Shown here one piece after another: positions 6,555-9,225 of a DNA stretch of 9,225 nucleotides. Positions within the stretch are counted from its first letter, which is position 1, and each line of letters opens with the position of its first letter. The stretch is from positions 1 through 9,225 of the forward strand of contig JAAFHG010000127.1 in assembly GCA_013297585.1 (NCBI GenBank). The letters are read 5' to 3'. The notes under the pieces were generated by a model, which saw only the letters and a list, made by a program, of their open reading frames with translations, made no database searches and was not told the DNA's origin. Origin of the DNA: Chitinophagales bacterium (lineage in GTDB: Bacteria > Bacteroidota > Bacteroidia > Chitinophagales > Chitinophagaceae). The position numbers were made by a program, and so were the translations under genes.

Positions 6555-8492
6555 ATGATTAACATTAGTTTTCCAGATGGTGCAGTAAGGCAATATGAGC
6601 AAGGTGTCAGTGCATTAGACGTAGCAAAATCAATTAGTGAAGGGCTTGCCAGAAAAGTATTGGCAGCCAGTGTAAATGGACAAGTTTGGGATGCCTCAAG
6701 ACCAATAACGGTCGATGCATCGTTAAAATTAGTAACGTGGGATGACAGTGATGGTAAAAATACGTTTTGGCATTCATCTGCACATTTAATGGCAGAAGCA
6801 GTAGAATCTATGTTTCCGGGTGTAAAATTTTGGGTTGGGCCAGCATTAGAAAAGGGTTTCTATTACGATATGGATTTAGGTGATAGAAAATTATCTGATG
6901 ACGATTTGGCTATTTTAGAAAAGAAAATGAATGAATTGGCTAAAAAGAACAGTCTCTTTATTCGTAAAGAAATTTCTAAACCAGATGCTGTAAAATATTT
7001 TGAAGAAAAAGGTGATGAGTACAAACTAGATTTATTAGGCAACTTAACTGACGGCGAAATTACTCTGTATACACAAGGCGATTTTACCGATTTATGCCGC
7101 GGGCCACATATACCAAATACTGGTTTTATTAAAGCCATTAAACTAATGAGCATTGCAGGTGCTTATTGGAAAGGCGATGAGAAAAACAAACAATTAACGC
7201 GTGTTTACGGTATCACTTTCCCTAACCAAAAAGAGTTAGACGAGTATTTATTGTTGCTAGAAGAAGCAAAAAAACGTGACCACAGAAAATTGGGCAAAGA
7301 ATTAGGCATTTACACAATGGATGATGAAGTTGGCCAAGGGTTGCCTTTGTGGATGCCTAACGGAACAATCATTATTGAAGAGTTAGAAAAACTTGCAAAA
7401 GAAACTGAAGGCGCTGGTGGCTATAAGCGTGTAGTAACACCGCACATTGCGAAAGAGAGTTTGTACCACACAAGTGGTCACTTGCCTTATTATGCAGATA
7501 GTATGTTTCCTCCAATGGAAATGGATGGTGAGAAATACTATTTAAAAGCCATGAACTGCCCGCATCACCACAAAATATTTGGTGCTGAACCTAAAAGCTA
7601 TCGTGACTTGCCATACCGTATTGCAGAATATGGTACTTGCTACCGTTACGAGCAAAGTGGTGAATTATTTGGCTTAATGCGTGTACGTTGCTTACACATG
7701 AACGATGCGCATATTTATTGTAATAAAGAACAGTTTTTTCAGGAGTTTAAAGCTGTAAATGATATGTATTTAAAATACTTCAAGATTTTTGGGGTAGATA
7801 AATATGTAATGCGTTTAAGCTTGCACAATCCAGAAAAATTGGGTCAGAAATATGTAAACGAGCCTGAACTTTGGAAAGAAACCGAAGATATGGTGCGTAA
7901 AGTATTGATAGAAACAGGTACACCTTTCATAGAAGTACAAGATGAAGCAGCATTTTATGGCCCCAAAATTGACGTTCAAATTTGGAGCATCATTGGTAGA
8001 GAATTTACCTTGGCTACCAACCAAGTAGATTTTAATTCTGGACGAAAATTCAAATTAGAATATACCACTAAAGATAACTCTACAGATACACCTTTAATTA
8101 TTCACCGTGCACCACTAGGTACACACGAACGTTTTATTGGCTTTTTGCTAGAGCATTATGCAGGAAAATTCCCTGTATGGCTATCGCCTTTGCAAGTGAA
8201 AATATTGCCGATTAGTGATAAATTTATGCCTTATGCAGAGGATGTAATGAAACAATTACTTAAGGCTGGTGTTAGGGTAGAAGTTGATGACAGGCAAGAA
8301 AAAATTGGCAAAAAGATTCGTGAAGCAGAATTAAGCCGTGTACCATATATGTTGGTTGTAGGCGAGAAGGAAGTAAACGAAAATAGATTGTCAATTCGCC
8401 GCCAAGGTAAAGGCGATGCAGGATCACAAAGCATAGATGAATTTATAAAAAATATTGTAGAAGAAATTTTAGAGCGTAGAAGTGCAGAATAA
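6555..8492 (+). CDS. thrS: Threonyl-tRNA synthetase
   Basis: This class IIa aminoacyl-tRNA synthetase charges tRNA-Thr with threonine in the cytoplasm, using ATP. At 645 residues it is full length for the bacterial enzyme (about 640). Domain order is an N-terminal TGS domain (1-61), the editing domain that removes mischarged serine, with H73, H77, C181 and H185 all present, then the catalytic core and an anticodon-binding domain (about 545-640). The zinc ligands that recognise threonine are C335, H386 and H517. Motif 2 lies at 363-378 (through RVR) and motif 3 at 522-531 (GTHERFIGFL). After motif 2 it reads RCLHMNDAHIYC (378-389), where the E. coli enzyme has an RGFTQDDAHIF-type sequence; I take this as lineage variation. 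The ATG at 6555 aligns with the TGS start and lies 34 bases after a good -7 element. There is no Shine-Dalgarno. It is followed after 80 bases by infC, a widespread gene order, so co-transcription is likely. Confidence 0.98.
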   Translation: MINISFPDGAVRQYEQGVSALDVAKSISEGLARKVLAASVNGQVWDASRPITVDASLKLVTWDDSDGKNTFWHSSAHLMAEAVESMFPGVKFWVGPALEKGFYYDMDLGDRKLSDDDLAILEKKMNELAKKNSLFIRKEISKPDAVKYFEEKGDEYKLDLLGNLTDGEITLYTQGDFTDLCRGPHIPNTGFIKAIKLMSIAGAYWKGDEKNKQLTRVYGITFPNQKELDEYLLLLEEAKKRDHRKLGKELGIYTMDDEVGQGLPLWMPNGTIIIEELEKLAKETEGAGGYKRVVTPHIAKESLYHTSGHLPYYADSMFPPMEMDGEKYYLKAMNCPHHHKIFGAEPKSYRDLPYRIAEYGTCYRYEQSGELFGLMRVRCLHMNDAHIYCNKEQFFQEFKAVNDMYLKYFKIFGVDKYVMRLSLHNPEKLGQKYVNEPELWKETEDMVRKVLIETGTPFIEVQDEAAFYGPKIDVQIWSIIGREFTLATNQVDFNSGRKFKLEYTTKDNSTDTPLIIHRAPLGTHERFIGFLLEHYAGKFPVWLSPLQVKILPISDKFMPYAEDVMKQLLKAGVRVEVDDRQEKIGKKIREAELSRVPYMLVVGEKEVNENRLSIRRQGKGDAGSQSIDEFIKNIVEEILERRSAE

Positions 8493-8572
8493 TATACTTT
8501 TACAATAATTAACTAACCAAGTAAGCATTGTAGCATTTACTGTGCTTAATAATTTTTAACCAAATAAGTTTA

Positions 8573-9160
8573 ATGGCATTACCATTTAAAGGTGGGGCAG
8601 GTAGGTTTAACCCACGATTTAACAGACAACCAGAACCTGAACATCGTATTAACGAACGTATCAGAGCACTGCAAGTGCGTTTAGTAGGCGAAAACGTGAC
8701 GGTTGGTATTTATCCAATACAAGAAGCCTTAAAGATTGCGCAGCAACTAGAATTAGATTTAGTAGAAATTTCGCCTAATGCAGACCCACCAGTTTGTAAA
8801 GCAATTGACTATAAAAAGTTTCTTTACGAGAAAAAGCGTAAGGAAAAAGATATGAAAGCCAATGCTAAGCAAAGTGAAGTAAAAGAAGTTCGCTTTACGC
8901 CAGGCACAGATGACCACGATTTTGATTTTAAAGCCAAACACGCTGAGAAGTTTTTAAAAGAAGGTAACAAAGTAAAGGCTTATGTGCAATTTAAAGGTCG
9001 TGCTATCATGTTTAAAGAACGAGGTGAGTTAGTACTTTTGAAATTCGCAGAACGTTTAGCAGATAGCGGTCAGCCGGAAAGTTTACCAAAACTAGAAGGT
9101 AAAAGAATGTTTTTGATGTTAACACCGAAAACAGCTAAAAAGAAGAAAGAAGCTGAATAA
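8573..9160 (+). CDS. infC: Translation initiation factor IF-3
   Basis: IF-3 binds the 30S subunit, keeps it apart from 50S, and checks the start codon and initiator tRNA. The 195-residue protein has the expected two-domain shape. After a basic, disordered-looking N-terminal extension (1-22), the N-domain opens with RINERIRALQVRLVGE (25-40). It continues through DLVEISPNADPPVCKAIDY (62-80), the family signature. A lysine-rich linker (81-102) leads to the C-domain with EVRFTPGTDDHD (105-116), FLKEGNKVKAYVQFKGR (127-143) and LEGKRMFLMLTP (174-185). A basic tail ends the protein. Many bacteria start infC with a rare codon such as AUU for autoregulation. Here the first reasonable start is an ordinary ATG, although an in-frame ATT lies seven codons upstream (8552) with no stop between. 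It is probably in one transcript with thrS; rpmI and rplT usually follow and would lie beyond the window. Confidence 0.97.
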   Translation: MALPFKGGAGRFNPRFNRQPEPEHRINERIRALQVRLVGENVTVGIYPIQEALKIAQQLELDLVEISPNADPPVCKAIDYKKFLYEKKRKEKDMKANAKQSEVKEVRFTPGTDDHDFDFKAKHAEKFLKEGNKVKAYVQFKGRAIMFKERGELVLLKFAERLADSGQPESLPKLEGKRMFLMLTPKTAKKKKEAE

Positions 9161-9172
9161 TAGTAATTAGTA

Positions 9173-9204
9173 AAAAAGAACTGCTATTCATGGCAGTTCT
9201 TTTT
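9173..9204 (+). terminator. Strong terminator-like hairpin after infC
   Basis: Arms 9173-9186 and 9191-9204 pair over 14 positions (one T-G wobble) around a TTCA loop. The core is GAACTGC with GCAGTTC, flanked by five A's on the left and five T's on the right. It lies 12 bases after the infC stop codon. By form it is a Rho-independent terminator, possibly bidirectional. It could instead be a partial attenuator in front of rpmI-rplT, which are expected next but not visible. Confidence 0.85.
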
Positions 9205-9225
9205 GTTAATTACGGCAAAATAATT

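Noticed and set aside
8495..8502. TACTTTTA as a separate infC promoter
   Set aside because: It misses the final G of TAnnTTTG, no -33 can be judged, and the thrS-infC spacing is compatible with read-through.

Overview
The window looks like a chromosomal piece of an AT-rich Bacteroidota genome, most likely from a Chitinophagaceae/Sphingobacteriia-type lineage. The grounds are a very large DUF2723 membrane protein typical of that phylum, promoter-like octamers matching the Bacteroidota -7 consensus TAnnTTTG, A/T-rich leaders without a clear Shine-Dalgarno, and the protein sequences of ThrRS and IF-3. The lineage is inferred from remembered family features, not from a search.

Layout, left to right. 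Positions 1-228 hold a regulatory region with a good -7 element just before the first gene, and possibly the first codons of a leftward gene running off the left edge. Positions 229-3480 (+) encode a 1083-residue DUF2723 (TMEM260/GT117-type) polytopic membrane protein, a putative protein O-mannosyltransferase. It converges on a leftward secreted M1 zinc metallopeptidase (3796-6390) that carries an extra C-terminal domain of about 200 residues resembling LolA-like beta-sheet domains. The 315-base gap between the two genes holds one strong terminator hairpin at each end, one per gene, and about 190 bases of AT-rich spacer. A 164-base divergent promoter region (6391-6554) separates the peptidase from thrS (6555-8492, +). 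thrS is followed after 80 bases by infC (8573-9160, +), and a strong terminator-like hairpin lies just after infC.

How the genes work together: thrS-infC is the familiar translation cluster, usually continued by rpmI and rplT, which would lie just past the right edge. The hairpin after infC suggests that expression of those ribosomal protein genes is partly uncoupled from it. The two envelope genes are not an operon. A speculative link is that the peptidase is exported and carries four D-S/T-aliphatic tripeptides of the kind O-glycosylated in Bacteroidota, but that number is near chance.

I see no mobile element, CRISPR array, tRNA or rRNA. Most of the window is ordinary housekeeping or envelope sequence. 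The observations most worth checking are the peptidase's C-terminal fusion, the DUF2723 enzyme, an identical GCGGCTA heptamer in the leaders of both divergent genes, and the hairpin after infC.
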